The notes under the pieces: model-generated
The model's input: the letters and a program-made list of their open reading frames with translations, nothing else
Told to the model about the DNA's origin: nothing
Databases searched by the model: none
NCBI RefSeq assembly: GCF_046630445.1
Contig: NC_092339.1
Coordinates: forward strand, 312,479,501 to 312,543,500
Source: Rutidosis leptorrhynchoides
Lineage: Eukaryota; Streptophyta; Magnoliopsida; Asterales; Asteraceae
DNA: 64,000 bases
Direction of reading: 5' to 3'
Made by a program: the position numbers and the translations under genes
In this document: positions 1 to 11,900 of the stretch, piece after piece
Numbering within the stretch: position 1 is the stretch's first letter
Layout of the letters: every line of letters begins with the position of its first letter

Positions 1-408
1 TCATTTAACATAATTAACCAAGTGTATCAATATCTTAATATGATTCATATGTACCTAGTAAGACGTTGTTATAACGATAATCGTTATATATATCGTTTTC
101 GAGTTTCTTAAATTAATAGTCTCATTTTTATGTATATAACTCATTGTTAAAATACCTAATGAGATACATACTTATAATAAAAACATGTTAACTATATATA
201 TAACCATATATATGTCATCGTATAGTTTTTACAAGTTTTAACGTTCGTGAATCACCGGTCAACTTGGGTGGTCAATTGTCTATATGAAACACATTTCAAT
301 TAATCAAGTCTTAACAAGTTTGATTGCTTAACATGTTGGAAACATTTAATCATGTAAATATCAATCTCAATTAATATATATAAACATGGAAAAGTTCGGG
401 TCACTACA
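1..408 (-). mobile_element. Tekay-type LTR, 5' end (partial)
   Basis: The reverse complement of this stretch begins TGTAGTGACCCGAAC and follows the first ~400 bp of the LTRs at 19816, 29698 and 46575, diverging more towards position 1. It runs off the left edge, so it may be a solo LTR or the end of a full element. Its terminus (TCACTACA on the plus strand, 401-408) abuts an internal site of a forward LTR, as expected for a nested insertion. The 5-bp target duplication would be CATCC (409-413), but its partner is outside the window. Confidence 0.8.
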
Positions 409-2581
409 CATCCAACCTCAAGAAATCTTTGTTTCTTACAGTAGGTTATCATTCTAATACAAGGTAATAATCATATTCAAACTTTGGTTCAATTTCTATA
501 ACTATAACAATCTTATTTCAAGTGATGATCTTACTTGAACTTGTTTTCGTGTCATGATTCTGCTTCAAGAACTTCGAGCCATCCAAGGATCCGTTGAAGC
601 TAGATCCATTTTTCTCTTTTCCAGTAGGTTTATCCAAGGAACTTAAGGTAGTAATGATGTTCATAACATCATTCGATTCATACATATAAAGCTATCTTAT
701 TCGAAGGTTTAAACTTGTAATCACTAGAACATAGTTTAGTTAATTCTAAACTTGTTCGCAAACAAAAGTTAATCCTTCTAACTTGACTTTTAAAATCAAC
801 TAAACACATGTTCTATATCTATATAATATGCTAACTTAATGATTTAAAACCTGGAAACACGAAAAACACCGTAAAACCGGATTTACGCCGTCGTAGTAAC
901 ACCGCGGGCTGTTTTGGGTTAGTTAATTAAAAACTATGATAAACTTTGATTTAAAAGTTGTTATTCTGAGAAAATGATTTTTATTATGAACATGAAACTA
1001 TATTCAAAAATTATGGTTAAACTCAAAGTGGAAGTATGTTTTCTAAAATGGTCATCTAGACGTCGTTCTTTCGATTGAAATGACTACCTTTACAAAAACG
1101 ACTTGTAACTTATTTTTCTGACTATAAACCTATACTTTTTCTGTTTAGATTCATAAAATAGAGTTCAATATGAAACCATAGCAATTTGATTCACTCAAAA
1201 CGGATTTAAAATGAAGAAGTTATGGGTAAAACAAGATTGGATAATTTTTCTCATTTTAGCTACGTGAAAATTGGTAACAAATCTATTCCAACCATAACTT
1301 AATCAACTTGTATTGTATATTATGTAATCTTGAGATACCATAGACACGTATACAATGTTTTGACCTATCATGTCGACACATCTATATATATTTCGGAACA
1401 ACCATAGACACTCTATATGTGAATGTTGGAGTTAGCTATACAGGGTTGAGGTTGATTCCAAAATATATATAGTTTGAGTTGTGATCAATACTGAGATACG
1501 TATACACTGGGTCGTGGATTGATTCAAGATAATAATTTATCGATTTATTTCTGTACATCTAACTGTGGACAACTAGTTGTAGGTTACTAACGAGGACAGC
1601 TGACTTAATAAACTTAAAACATCAAATATATTAAAAGTGTTGTAAATATATTTTCAACATACTTTGATATATATGTATATATTGTTATAGGTTCGTGAAT
1701 CAACCAGTGGCCAAGTCTTACTTCCCGACGAAGTAAAAATCTGTGAAAGTGAGTTATAGTCCCACTTTTAAAATCTAATATTTTTGGGATGAGAATACAT
1801 GCAGGTTTTATAAATGATTTACAAAATAGACACAAGTACGTGAAACTGCATTCTATGGTTGAATTATCGAAATCGAATATGCCCCTTTTTATTTAGTCTG
1901 GTAATCTAAGAATTAGGGAACAGACACCCGAATTGACGCGAATCCTAAAGATAGATCTATTGGGCCTAACAAACCCCATCCAAAGTACCGGATGCTTTAG
2001 TACTTCGAAATTTATATCATATCCGAAGGGTGTCCCGGAATGATGGGGATATTCTTATATATGCATCTTGTTAATGTCGGTTACCAGGTGTTCACCATAT
2101 GAATGATTTTTATCTCTATGTATGGGATGTATATTGAAATATGAAATCTTGTGGTCTATTGTTGCGATTTGATATATATAGGTTAAACCTATAACTCACC
2201 AACATTTTTGTTGACGTTTAAAGCATGTTTATTCTCAGGTGAATATTAAGAGCTTCCGCTGTGCATACTAAAATAAGGACAAGATTTGGAGTCCATGTTT
2301 GTATGATATTGTGTAAAAATTGCATTCAAGAAACTGATTTCGATGTAACATATTTGTATTGTAAACCATTATGTAATGGTCATGTGTAAACAGGATATTT
2401 TAGATTATCATTATTTGATAATCTACGTAAAGCTTTTTAAACCTTTATTTATGAAATAAAGGTTATGGTTTGTTTTAAAAATGAATGCAGTCTTTGAAAA
2501 ACGTCTCATATAGAGGTCAAAACCTCGCAACGAAATCAATTAATATGGAACGTTTTTAATCAATAAGAACGGGACATTTCA
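409..2581 (+). mobile_element. Tekay-type LTR, 3' two-thirds, nested in Athila LTR
   Basis: Collinear with 47653-49830 of the solo LTR at 46575, ending in the same ACGGGACATTTCA terminus. The sequence that follows (from 2582, CTTGC) is Athila LTR sequence, matching 17600 onward in the intact Athila LTR, so this LTR landed inside the Athila 3' LTR. The left part of this LTR is beyond the window, displaced by the inverted copy at 1-408. The short antisense ORF at 1614-1835 recurs in every LTR copy and is not treated as a gene. Confidence 0.85.
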
Positions 2582-2855
2582 CTTGCGTACAATTTAATAT
2601 CCTGTACTTTGCGTTTTGAATCTTGTACTCTTGTAATTTTGAGATGTTTCTTATCAATAATTGGAACCTCATTGATTGTATTTTGTACTTTTGAGCTTTT
2701 TGGTCGTTTGCGTCTTCAATTCGTCGAATCTGTCTTTTGTCTTCACCTTTTATTATTTAAACGAATATCACTTGTAAATAGAATAGTTGCAACTAAAATC
2801 TTGTCTTTCTTGAGGAATAATGCTATGAAATATATGTTCGTTTTTAGCATTATCA
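2582..2855 (-). repeat. Athila element 1 3' LTR remnant
   Basis: 274 bp matching 17600-17873 with five substitutions and ending GCATTATCA (TGATAATGC on the element's strand). The rest of this LTR is separated off to the left by the Tekay LTR insertion. Confidence 0.88.
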
Positions 2856-4966
2856 AATATTCCCACACTTGAGCGTAGCTTGTCCTCAAGCAATATAGTC
2901 TTGAAATACAAGAATCACTTCTTTATTCTTCACACTTTGTACATCAGTGATTTCTTTACGGCGGTATAAACAATGGTAGTTACGATGTGGTTTACAGTCC
3001 CACATGACTATAAAATTTAGATCCATTAAGGAAATTGGATCTTTATGAAAACAGTTGATCTTTTAAAAATTAAATCTAGTTTTTACCCTAGATAAGTTTT
3101 CCGGAATAACCCTTCACCGGTGTTTGCAAAATATTTTTGTGGGCTTGGTGGGTTTCAGATTTGAAAATTTTAGCTCAAAACTTGCGGTTTTGTGTCACCC
3201 ACTTGCTAACCTTGTATTAGGAAAGCAACACGTCCAGTTTACTTGTCCCGTATATTACCTTTCGGTAAACTACCGTCCGGTTGTAAAGGAAAGCGTTGAA
3301 CAAGCAACTGTTAAGGCAATGTCCCCTGACATGCTTTTAATTATGGTCTATAACGTGTTGGACGCAATTACTATCCTTTGTAGGAGCAATAGTAAAGCTC
3401 ACCCTTATAATTTGTCGGTCTGGCACAAGGTCCTGTCTTTAACCGTGCTATGCAACCACCGTTCTTACGGTTGACACCCGATTTGGTTCAGATGACCTAA
3501 TGAATTCCAGGTGAATTCCTAGGATTTTACGTTCAATGGTAATGAACGCATTGAAAATGGGTTTTCAGAAAACAAATCGGTTTATAATTTGATCAAAATA
3601 TTTTCTCGTTCAAGCTCGAGTTTAGATATCATTGAATTCCATGAGTTTGAATTCTCAATCTTTAAGGTCAATCTCTAGGATTGAGTAATATCAGGCTTAA
3701 AAGCTGATTTTTAATCTTTAAGGAGATTATCCTTTCTGGGGATCTGATTCATTAGTCTTATCCAGCTAATTTGCACGGTGCCCTCCCCATTTTACAAGAC
3801 AGATCCTCTCATGGTTAGGATAAGTCTGACCACTTGGCGACCCTGTTTGATGCTGAGGTCCGTGGATTTCCTGCTGATTTTAGTGATGACTTTTCTAGAT
3901 TTTTCGTCAACATACAGCTGGTCTGGACGACAACTTCATGACCTAAATCAAGAAGCACGTTTCTTTTTCGGAAGACTTTACTTCCTTTTAATGATGGAAT
4001 TGATTCATCGTGTAGATCCATCTCTTCTTTTCTTTCATCGGGTAAAATAGTTTAGTTTAGTCCAAAGCAAAAGTATTTTCAGTTATTTGTTATAGAAATA
4101 TGTGACATATGTTTAAGATAACTTGGTAATTTTTCCCACACTTGGCTTTTATTTTCCTTTTTATTGTCCTCTATTCCATTTTAAATGAATTTTAACATTT
4201 TGGTTTGTTTCTCAATTTATGTCCTTTCTGAGATAACAATAATTTCGGTGTTAACACCTAGTTTTATCGTTCATAAATATGTATAAACATGATTTTGAGT
4301 TCATTTAATTGAAAATTTTGAAAAATTTTACTAGAATTGGGTAGTCAGTATATAAGACTAGGGCTGTTCTTTATCATCAGAGAGCACTAGATTCTAATAC
4401 AACTACTACGTTACTAGTATTTTTAATGGTAACCAAGTGTTTAAGATAAAAATTTTAAAAATCCGAAAGAATTTAACCCCTTCCCACACTTAAAATCTTG
4501 CAATGCCCTCATTTGCAAGAAATCAGTAACAATTTAAATTATTGAGGGTGATTAGCGTAAAAATGATTAAATTTTACCAAAGTTTCCAAACATATTGGCG
4601 TTTGGTTGCTGAATGATAAATGGTGCATATCATTTGTTCATTTCGTCTGTTGTTACATCACATTTATTTGTCATCTTGTCGTCAAAATTAGTAGCTTTTA
4701 CTGAACTTAATGCCAGTCTTTGAAAATGCGCTGTTTTACCCTGTTTTGTACAATTTACAATATACATACATACAAATATAAACATGCATGGCAATTTGAA
4801 ATGGGACTTAATATCCCACTTTCAAATCCTAAATGTGAAATATTAGTACACAATAATAATAAAAATGATAAAGATTACATAAGTATATTCAATAACATAA
4901 GTTTAAACATGAATAAGTAAAAAGATAAAAACATAAAAATCATATAAATAACCAAATGGAACTAAA
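2856..4966 (-). other. Athila element 1 3' noncoding region with purine-rich tracts
   Basis: About 2.1 kb between the ATHILA-type ORF and the 3' LTR, with no sense-strand gene that I can support. The element-strand sequence AAGTGTGGGA lies next to the LTR (2861-2870) and is the likely polypurine primer. Near-identical copies lie at 4134-4143 and 4482-4491. A plus-strand (antisense) ORF at 3124-3474 has a counterpart in element 2. The uninterrupted sequence near 3661-3690 is the empty site for the solo LTR in element 2. Confidence 0.7.
3124..3474 (+). other. Antisense ORF in Athila 3' region, uncertain
   Basis: 116 codons on the strand opposite to the element. Element 2 has a matching 138-codon ORF at 53141-53557 with the same start and a well-conserved middle (for example HPLANLVLGKQH and NYRPVVKESVEQ), but different C-termini after indels. 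I recognise no domain. Antisense extra ORFs are known from Tat-lineage gypsy elements, so this could be coding, but sequence identity between element copies alone could also preserve it. Confidence 0.2.
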
Positions 4967-6490
4967 TCAGTCTGGATATGGGTTCCAGTTCATCTCGTCA
5001 GGTGGGTTCCATTGTTGGTTATAGGTGTTTTGATAGGCTTGGTTATAGTCATACCGGTTAAAGGGTGGTCGGATATCGGGGCTATGTGGCGGAAAATGAG
5101 CAGGTCGAGTAGGTACATAGTTATTTGGTACCTGATATGATAGCTGGCTCATGATTTGGTGCTAATGAACTAACCAGCTATCGTGTTGGCGTCGCCTATA
5201 ATCCTCGTATACTCGCTCGGAGTTCCACTGCTCATACATACTATGTCTGGCCGCGTTCGTCATTGCTTCCTCATCTATACGAACGTGGACGTCAAGAATA
5301 GCATCTCGAAAGACATCTCTAATGTCTTCCGCCTCCTCCATTTCCTCGTCTGATCCTCTCTCTACCTGAGGATGAGATCCCTCATAGGGTACTGCCTGGT
5401 TACGTCTACTTTTTAATACCTTAGCACCCACATAAACTTTCAATCCTAAGGGCTCAACCTATTCTCTACAAAGCTGTAATGGACCCCCTTGGTTCCTATC
5501 AACACCTAAATACTCTCCAATGAGAGTAACAAAAATACCTCCTCCTATTATACTCCCGTCCTGCATTCCCTCTACCATTTTAGATAAATAAAAAGCAACA
5601 CAGTAAGGGATATTGATAAAGCTTCTAGGATCCCGAATACACTTTAGGTAGAATAAATCATGTAAGGTAATTTTTTATTTATTATGACCTCTCTGTGTAA
5701 TCGAGTTAGCCAAAAATCTATGAATAATACGAAGCTCGGCTCTGTCAATATGTGTATAGGTGTGTCCTCCTGCTCGTGTAAAAACATCAAAATGTGACAT
5801 ACGCCTCCAAATGGCGTCAGCGTCAAAGTTACTATCTACCCTTTCACCATAATGAATCAAATTTGTACAATCGGGTAATAGCAACTCACCAGGAGTATAT
5901 ATCTGTAAGGCCCTGGCCATGTCCAGCATGGACATTCTGTACATCCTACCGCCAAGGATAAACCTAAGAAATCTTCTATCATCTATTCTAACTATATTTG
6001 TATCAAGTGATACAGTACTTATCAACTCAACACACCATTCCTTATATACAGGTCTACAAATGGTGAAAAGACGTTCATAATCTGTAAAAGAAGAACTGCC
6101 ATACCTTTGAACTAAAAGCTGTCTAACACGGTCAGCTAGATGGACCGTTTCCAAAGGGGCCCAATCGATTACCCTTGGCACCTCTACATTTTTTGTTACC
6201 AATTTGAATTTGTTCCTTTGATATGTCTCGTAATCTCTCCATCTTCTATCAAATCTCAGATTAGGATGTAGAGTGTGCTCAGGAATCGTTGGGAATTCTA
6301 CTGGCGGCCTCATTGGGAATACTATGAATTCATCAACAAACTGTACCGGATCATAATAAGGTATGTGCTGATCAGGCTGTTGTTGTTGTTCCTGTTGTGG
6401 TTCTTATTCGTGTTGCATTTTTGGTTCTGGTTCTGGTGCTGGTGCTGGTCGTCTAGATGATGATGCTCCTGAACCTCCAGTGTCGGCTTT
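4967..6490 (-). pseudogene. ATHILA ORF-type protein, broken
   Basis: The ORF begins after a putative splice acceptor (TTTTGCAG ending at 6491) with a low-complexity Ala-Pro-Glu N-terminus. An in-frame stop lies near 6403; the main block then reads 6313-5675, followed by stops and further segments 5443-5162 and 5152-4967. The core (LRFDRRWRDYETYQRN, VPRVIDW, LGGRMYRMS, MARALQIYTPGELL) resembles the Arabidopsis retrotransposon ATHILA ORF-1 family as I recall it. Its function is unknown; it sits where env-like ORFs lie in this lineage. Element 2 carries a homologous broken copy at 56945-58267, so the family is ancestral. The breaks are in different places in the two copies, so the decay was independent. 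Confidence 0.7.
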
Positions 6491-8337
6491 CTGCAAAACA
6501 CATTAAACACAAAATTTGTGCATCCAAATATGCATTAGTGTTAGCAAAATAACGACTTAAAACAATCACTATAACATGTTAAATCAAAATTAAATTTATA
6601 CACATTTTCACAATTTTTCACAATTCTACACTTTTCAAATAAGCACATATGAAAATGTATACAAAGTTCATAAGCATTTAACTCAAATAACATGTCAAAA
6701 TAGTCATTACTAATAATTAAACAAGTCTCAAATGGCAATTACATCAAATTAATCAAGTTCATGAATTTTGGACTAAAAAAGTCCACTTTAATCTCCAAAA
6801 ATCATGTTTAGGTTCAATGTTTGGATCATTTAACTATCTAAACATGTTACACTACTCAATTTAGCAATAATTCATGACAAAAATTGGCCATAACCTGTTT
6901 ATATCAAAAAGCCCCAAATTGCTCAAGAACACAAACCCTAGATTTCTAAAAATTTTGAAGTTTTTGGCTTCAAATCATGTTAAATAGCATCAATCTAGGT
7001 TATACATGCATAAAATACTAACAATTTAACACTAATTACACTAGAAATTAAAAAAATTGCATTAGGTAAAAAATTGGTAATTATCACAAAAACTAGGAAT
7101 TTATAGAGTTTAGGGGTGTAATTTTTACCAATTTGCTGAAGAATGAGAATCTAGGCATGATTAGAGCAAGAAAAATGACGAATTACGGTGGAAAATTGAT
7201 GAAATTTGGTGAAGATTTGAGGTATTTTCGTGAATGTATGTGTGTTGTGGTGAGGAAGACAGCTCGCTGGCTGTTTTGTATCAGGCCTGCATTTGGTCCC
7301 CATGCGATCGCATGGGTTCCAAGTGCAAACCCCATGCGATCGCATGGGGTGCCGGCTACAGTGATTTCAGGTTTTTTTTTTTTTTTTTTTATAAAACCTT
7401 ATACTTTATAAAACTTATAATTAATTAAATTTTAAAAATTTTGTTTTCCTTTAGGAGCGAGGGCGTTTCGGATCGTTGTCCTAGTCTGTCCCTCGACAAA
7501 ATATTAAAATTTATCAAATCAAAGCGCGGTTTTTAAAAGTAAAGATTTTTGGGTTTTTTTTAATATTTTTGGCATACTTTAATTCAATAAGATTAAAAAT
7601 AATGATAATAAAAGTTCTCGTCCCTCCCTCGGGTAAAGCAATTTCGGTTCAATGACCTAGTCTTCAACTTACGACGAATTTTAAAAATCATTTTTTTAAC
7701 TTAATGAGATAAAGTAAATTTTTGTTTTTAAATTCACACCAAACTTAAAATAAAAATACATAAAATTCAAAATTAATATTAAAAATTCACACCAAACTTA
7801 AAATTTGAAATGCATAAAATTAAAAATTCTTATTTTAAAAATTAAAAATTCACACCAAACTTAATTAAAAAATTCATATTATAAAATCACACCAAACTTA
7901 TATTATATTTTTCAAATATTTACAATTTTAAATATATTGTTTTTACAAAGTTTACAATATTAATTTAAGATTTATATATTAATTTTAAAAACATGGTAAA
8001 AATAAAACTAAAAATCTTTTTGGCTTTTTATCCCACTTTAATCAATCAAATATTATTAAAAATATACGCCCCTCTTTTCGGTAAAATAATTTCGGTTCCA
8101 TGACCTAATTTAACTCATGACGAATTTTTGAAATATTTTGTGTTGATTGATTAAAGATATTTATACCTTAAGAATAAACGTTAAATTTCGCAGTGATGTA
8201 ATAAATTTTTGAATGATATAAATAATTTCGGTCGCCAAACCTAATTTTATTTAATACCAATTTAATACTTTATAGCGAACAAATTAGCGTTTATTATCAA
8301 AAGGTTAAAAATAAAAATAAAAACTGTACAGACTTAC
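6491..8337 (-). other. Putative intron between zinc-knuckle ORF and ATHILA ORF
   Basis: On the element strand a near-consensus donor, ACAG|GTAAGT (exon end 8338), lies just after the zinc-knuckle ORF. A pyrimidine-rich acceptor, TGTTTTGCAG (ending 6491), lies just before the ATHILA-type ORF. Both are conserved in element 2 (donor 62860/62859, acceptor 58268) although the sequence between is noncoding and A/T-rich. The twin palindromes at 7298-7349 lie inside. A spliced subgenomic mRNA for the downstream ORF is inferred. Confidence 0.5.
7298..7349 (-). promoter_or_regulatory. Twin palindromes in Athila intron
   Basis: Two perfect palindromes: CCCATGCGATCGCATGGG (7298-7315) and CCCCATGCGATCGCATGGGG (7330-7349), centres 33 bp apart. 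About 25 bp further on along the element strand is a weak TATA-like ATACAAAA. The same arrangement, next to good TATA boxes, occurs in LTRs of this window. A subgenomic promoter or an RNA structural element is inferred. Confidence 0.55.
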
Positions 8338-8353
8338 CTGTGAGATAGTATTC

Positions 8354-8769
8354 TTAGTTATATGATCTATCCCATTCATAAGATAGTCGGTTTAATTGGT
8401 TTTCCATGACTACATAGGCGTAACCTCGAGCATTCAGTGTTTTTCTTCTAAACATATGAACGGTCCGTCTCTACATAAAGTAACAAATTCGGTGTTTGAA
8501 TAGGTTTGATTATTTGAACATTTACCTCCATGTGACCATTTTTCGCATTTGTGACATCTTTCTAGGTGTCGTGCTCTTCTTTTCGCTGCGGATTTTGATT
8601 TTCCTTTACCAAATTGTAACTTATTATCTTCGCATCTGGATTCTTTTCTTACTCCGTCCAATCTTTCTCTGATTACTGATACTATTTCACTCGGTAGTGT
8701 GTCATTATTACGTTTAGTGATCAAAGCGTGTAGCATTAGACCATGGTTTAGTTCACAGGCAGTCTTCAT
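8354..8769 (-). pseudogene. Small zinc-knuckle ORF downstream of pol, frameshifted
   Basis: An ORF of 111 codons (8769-8434) contains CHKCEKWSHGGKC, a Cys-x2-Cys-x4-His-x3-Cys arrangement, one residue shorter than the usual retroviral knuckle. It is preceded by a basic stretch (GKGKSKSAAKRRARHLERC). The homologous ORF in element 2 (62876-63304) is longer. Here a frameshift near 8440 ends the frame early; the matching C-terminus continues in another frame to a stop at 8354. A nucleic-acid-binding accessory protein is inferred from the knuckle and the basic tract. I do not know a name for this ORF. Confidence 0.6.
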
Positions 8770-8932
8770 TTCCTAAAAAATTAAAAATTCAGAATGGGAG
8801 GAGAAGACTAGTTCTTTAGGGTCTGCTAGGGAAAGACCATTCGGGTTCCATTTTCGAGAACTACACGAAAACAGACAATCTAACTCTAGCAGAAATACAT
8901 ATTATCCTTTAAAGACTTTATTCGCCCCACAC

Positions 8933-11900
8933 TTAGTTAGCTGTGGTATCGAAATCGTGATTAACTTCATTGTCGAATTCCATCGGACTATCTATGTAGT
9001 GTTTAACTCTGTGACCATTAACTTTAAATTCAATCCCATTTGAATTTATTAATTCTATCGTTCCGTATGGGAAAACTCTTTTGACTATGAATGGTCCAGA
9101 CCATCTTGATTTCAATTTTCCAGGAAATAGCTTGAATCGTGAATTGAAAAGAAGAACTCTGTCTCCTTCTTTAAATTCTTTTAAACTTCTGATTCTTTTA
9201 TCATGCCATTTCTTCGTTCTTTCTTTATAGATTAACGAATTTTCGTATGCTTCATGTCTTAATTCTTCTAATTCATTTAGTTGACTTAATCGTAGACGTC
9301 CAGCTTCATGTATATCAAGATTACATGTCTTCAAAGCCCAAAATGCTTTGTGTTCAATTTCTACTGGAAGATGACATGCTTTTCCATAAACAAGTCTAAA
9401 AGGTGTGGTTCCAATTGGAGTTTTGTAGGCTGTTCTAAAAGCCCAGAGTGCATCCTCCAATTTAATGGACCATTCCTTCGGATTTGATCCTACGGTTTTC
9501 TCTAGAATACGTTTTAAAGCTCGGTTGGTATTTTCAACTTGTCCACTTGTTTGTGGATGATATGCGGTGGAGATTTTATGAGTTACTCCATATCTTTTAA
9601 GAACTTTCTCAAGTTGATTATTACAAAAATGAGTACCCCGATCACTTATTAAAGCTTTCGGTGTTCCAAACCTTGCAAAAAGACGTTTTAAAAAGTTGAC
9701 TACAACTCGTGCATCGTTAGTTGGGAGAGCTTGTGCTTCCGCCCATGTAGATACATAATCAATGGCTACGAGAATATAGAGATTATTATGAGATTTTGGA
9801 AATGGACCCATAAAGTCAATGCCCCAAATGTCAAATACTTCGCATACTTGAATGACATTTTGTGGCATTTCATCACGTTGACTTATTTTTCCGGCCCTTT
9901 GACAAGCATCACAGGATTTGCAAAGAAGGTGTGCGTCTTTGTAAATTGTGGGCCAATAGAATCCAGCTTCATAAACTTTTCTTGCTGTTAGTTGAGGCCC
10001 ATAATGCCCTCCTATTGGTCCTGTGTGACAATGGTTTAAAATTTTACTAGCTTCATCTCCAAATACACATCGGCGTATTATTCCATCGGGACAACTTTTA
10101 AACAGATGTGGATCTTCCCAGAAATAGTGTTTTATATCACTGAAGAATTTCTTTCGTTTTTGGTACGATAATCCTTTTTCAAGGAATCCACGTACTAAAT
10201 AGTTTGCATAGTCTGCAAACCATGGAATTTCATTATAATCTATCTTCAATATATATTCATCAGGAAAGTTGTCTTGTATGGCCGATTCATTTAGAACTTC
10301 TAATTCGGGATTTTCAAGACGAGAAAGATGATCAGCGGCGAGATTTTCTGCTCATCTTTTATCTCGGATTTCAATATCAAACTCTTGTAAGAGTAAGATC
10401 CAACGGATTAATCTTGGTTTGGCATCTTGTTTTGAAAATAGGTATCTAAGAGCAGAATGGTCGGTATAGACCACCGTTTTTGCTAGAACGAGATATGAAC
10501 GAAATTTGTCAAAAGCAAAGACAATAGCAAGGAGTTCTTTTTCAGTAGTTGTATAGTTCGTTTGTGCTCCTTGTAACGTCTTACTAGCATAATACATAGG
10601 TTGAAATCGTTTTTCAATCCTTTGTCCTAAAACGGCTCCCATTGCAAAATCACTTGCATCGCACATTAGTTCAAATGGTAGATTCCAATTTGGTGTTATC
10701 ATGATCGGCGCATTAGTGAGTTTCTCTTTAAGAATATTAAAAGATTTGATACATTCATCTGAAAAGATGAATGGAGCATCCTTTTCTAGGAGTTTATTCA
10801 TAGGAGTGGCAATTTTAGAAAAATCTTTTATGAAACGTCGGTAAAAACTAGCATGCCCTAGAAAACTCCTAACTCCTCTAACATTGGTGGGATGTGGAAG
10901 TTTAGCAATTACATCTACTTTAGCTCTATCCACTTCAATTCCTTCTTTTGAAATTTTATGACCAAGAACGATGCCTTCTTTAACCATGAAATGGCATTTC
11001 TCCCAATTAAGTACTAGATTTGATTATTCGCATCTAATAAGCATTCGTTCCAGATTAACTAGACATGATTCAAATGTATCACCGAAGACTGAAAAGTCAT
11101 CCATGAAAACTTCCATGCATTCTTCTATCATGTCGTGAAAAATCGCCATCATGCACCTTTGAAAGGTTGCAGGGGCGTTGCAAAGTCCAAATGGCATGCG
11201 TTTGTAAGCAAAAGTACCATAAGGGCACGTGAATGTGGTTTTCTCTTAATCTTCGGGTGCTATTGGAATTTGAAAATATCCGGAAAATCCATCTAGAAAA
11301 CAATAGTAACTATTTCCGGCTAATCTTTCCAATATTTGATCAATGAAAGGTAAGGGAAAGTGATCTTTTCTGGTGGCGTCATTTAATTTTCTATAATCAA
11401 TACATACACGCCATCCTGTTACAGTCCTAGTAGGAATAAGCTCATTTTTTTCATTTGTAATGACAGTCATGCCACCCTTCTTAGGCACGCATTGAACTGG
11501 GCTTACCCATGGACTATCAGAAATTGGATAAATTAGACATGCGTCTAGCAGTTTAATAATTTCTTTTTTAACTACATCTTGCATATTCGGATTTAGTCTT
11601 CGTTGGCGTTGCACATACGTTTTATGACCTTCTTCCATAAGGATTTTATGTGTGCAATACGAAGGACTTATTCCTTTAATATCATGAATCTTCCATGCAA
11701 TGGCTGGTTTATGAGCTTTCAACACAGAAATGAGTTGTGATTTCTCATTTTTAGTAAGAGAAGATGATATTATTACAGGTAATTCAGATTCACCATGTAA
11801 ATAAGCGTATTCCAAATGGTTTGGAAGTGGCTTTAACTCTAATTTCGAAGGTTCTTCTATTGATGATTTATATCGATATCTGTCTTCTTCTTTTAGCATT

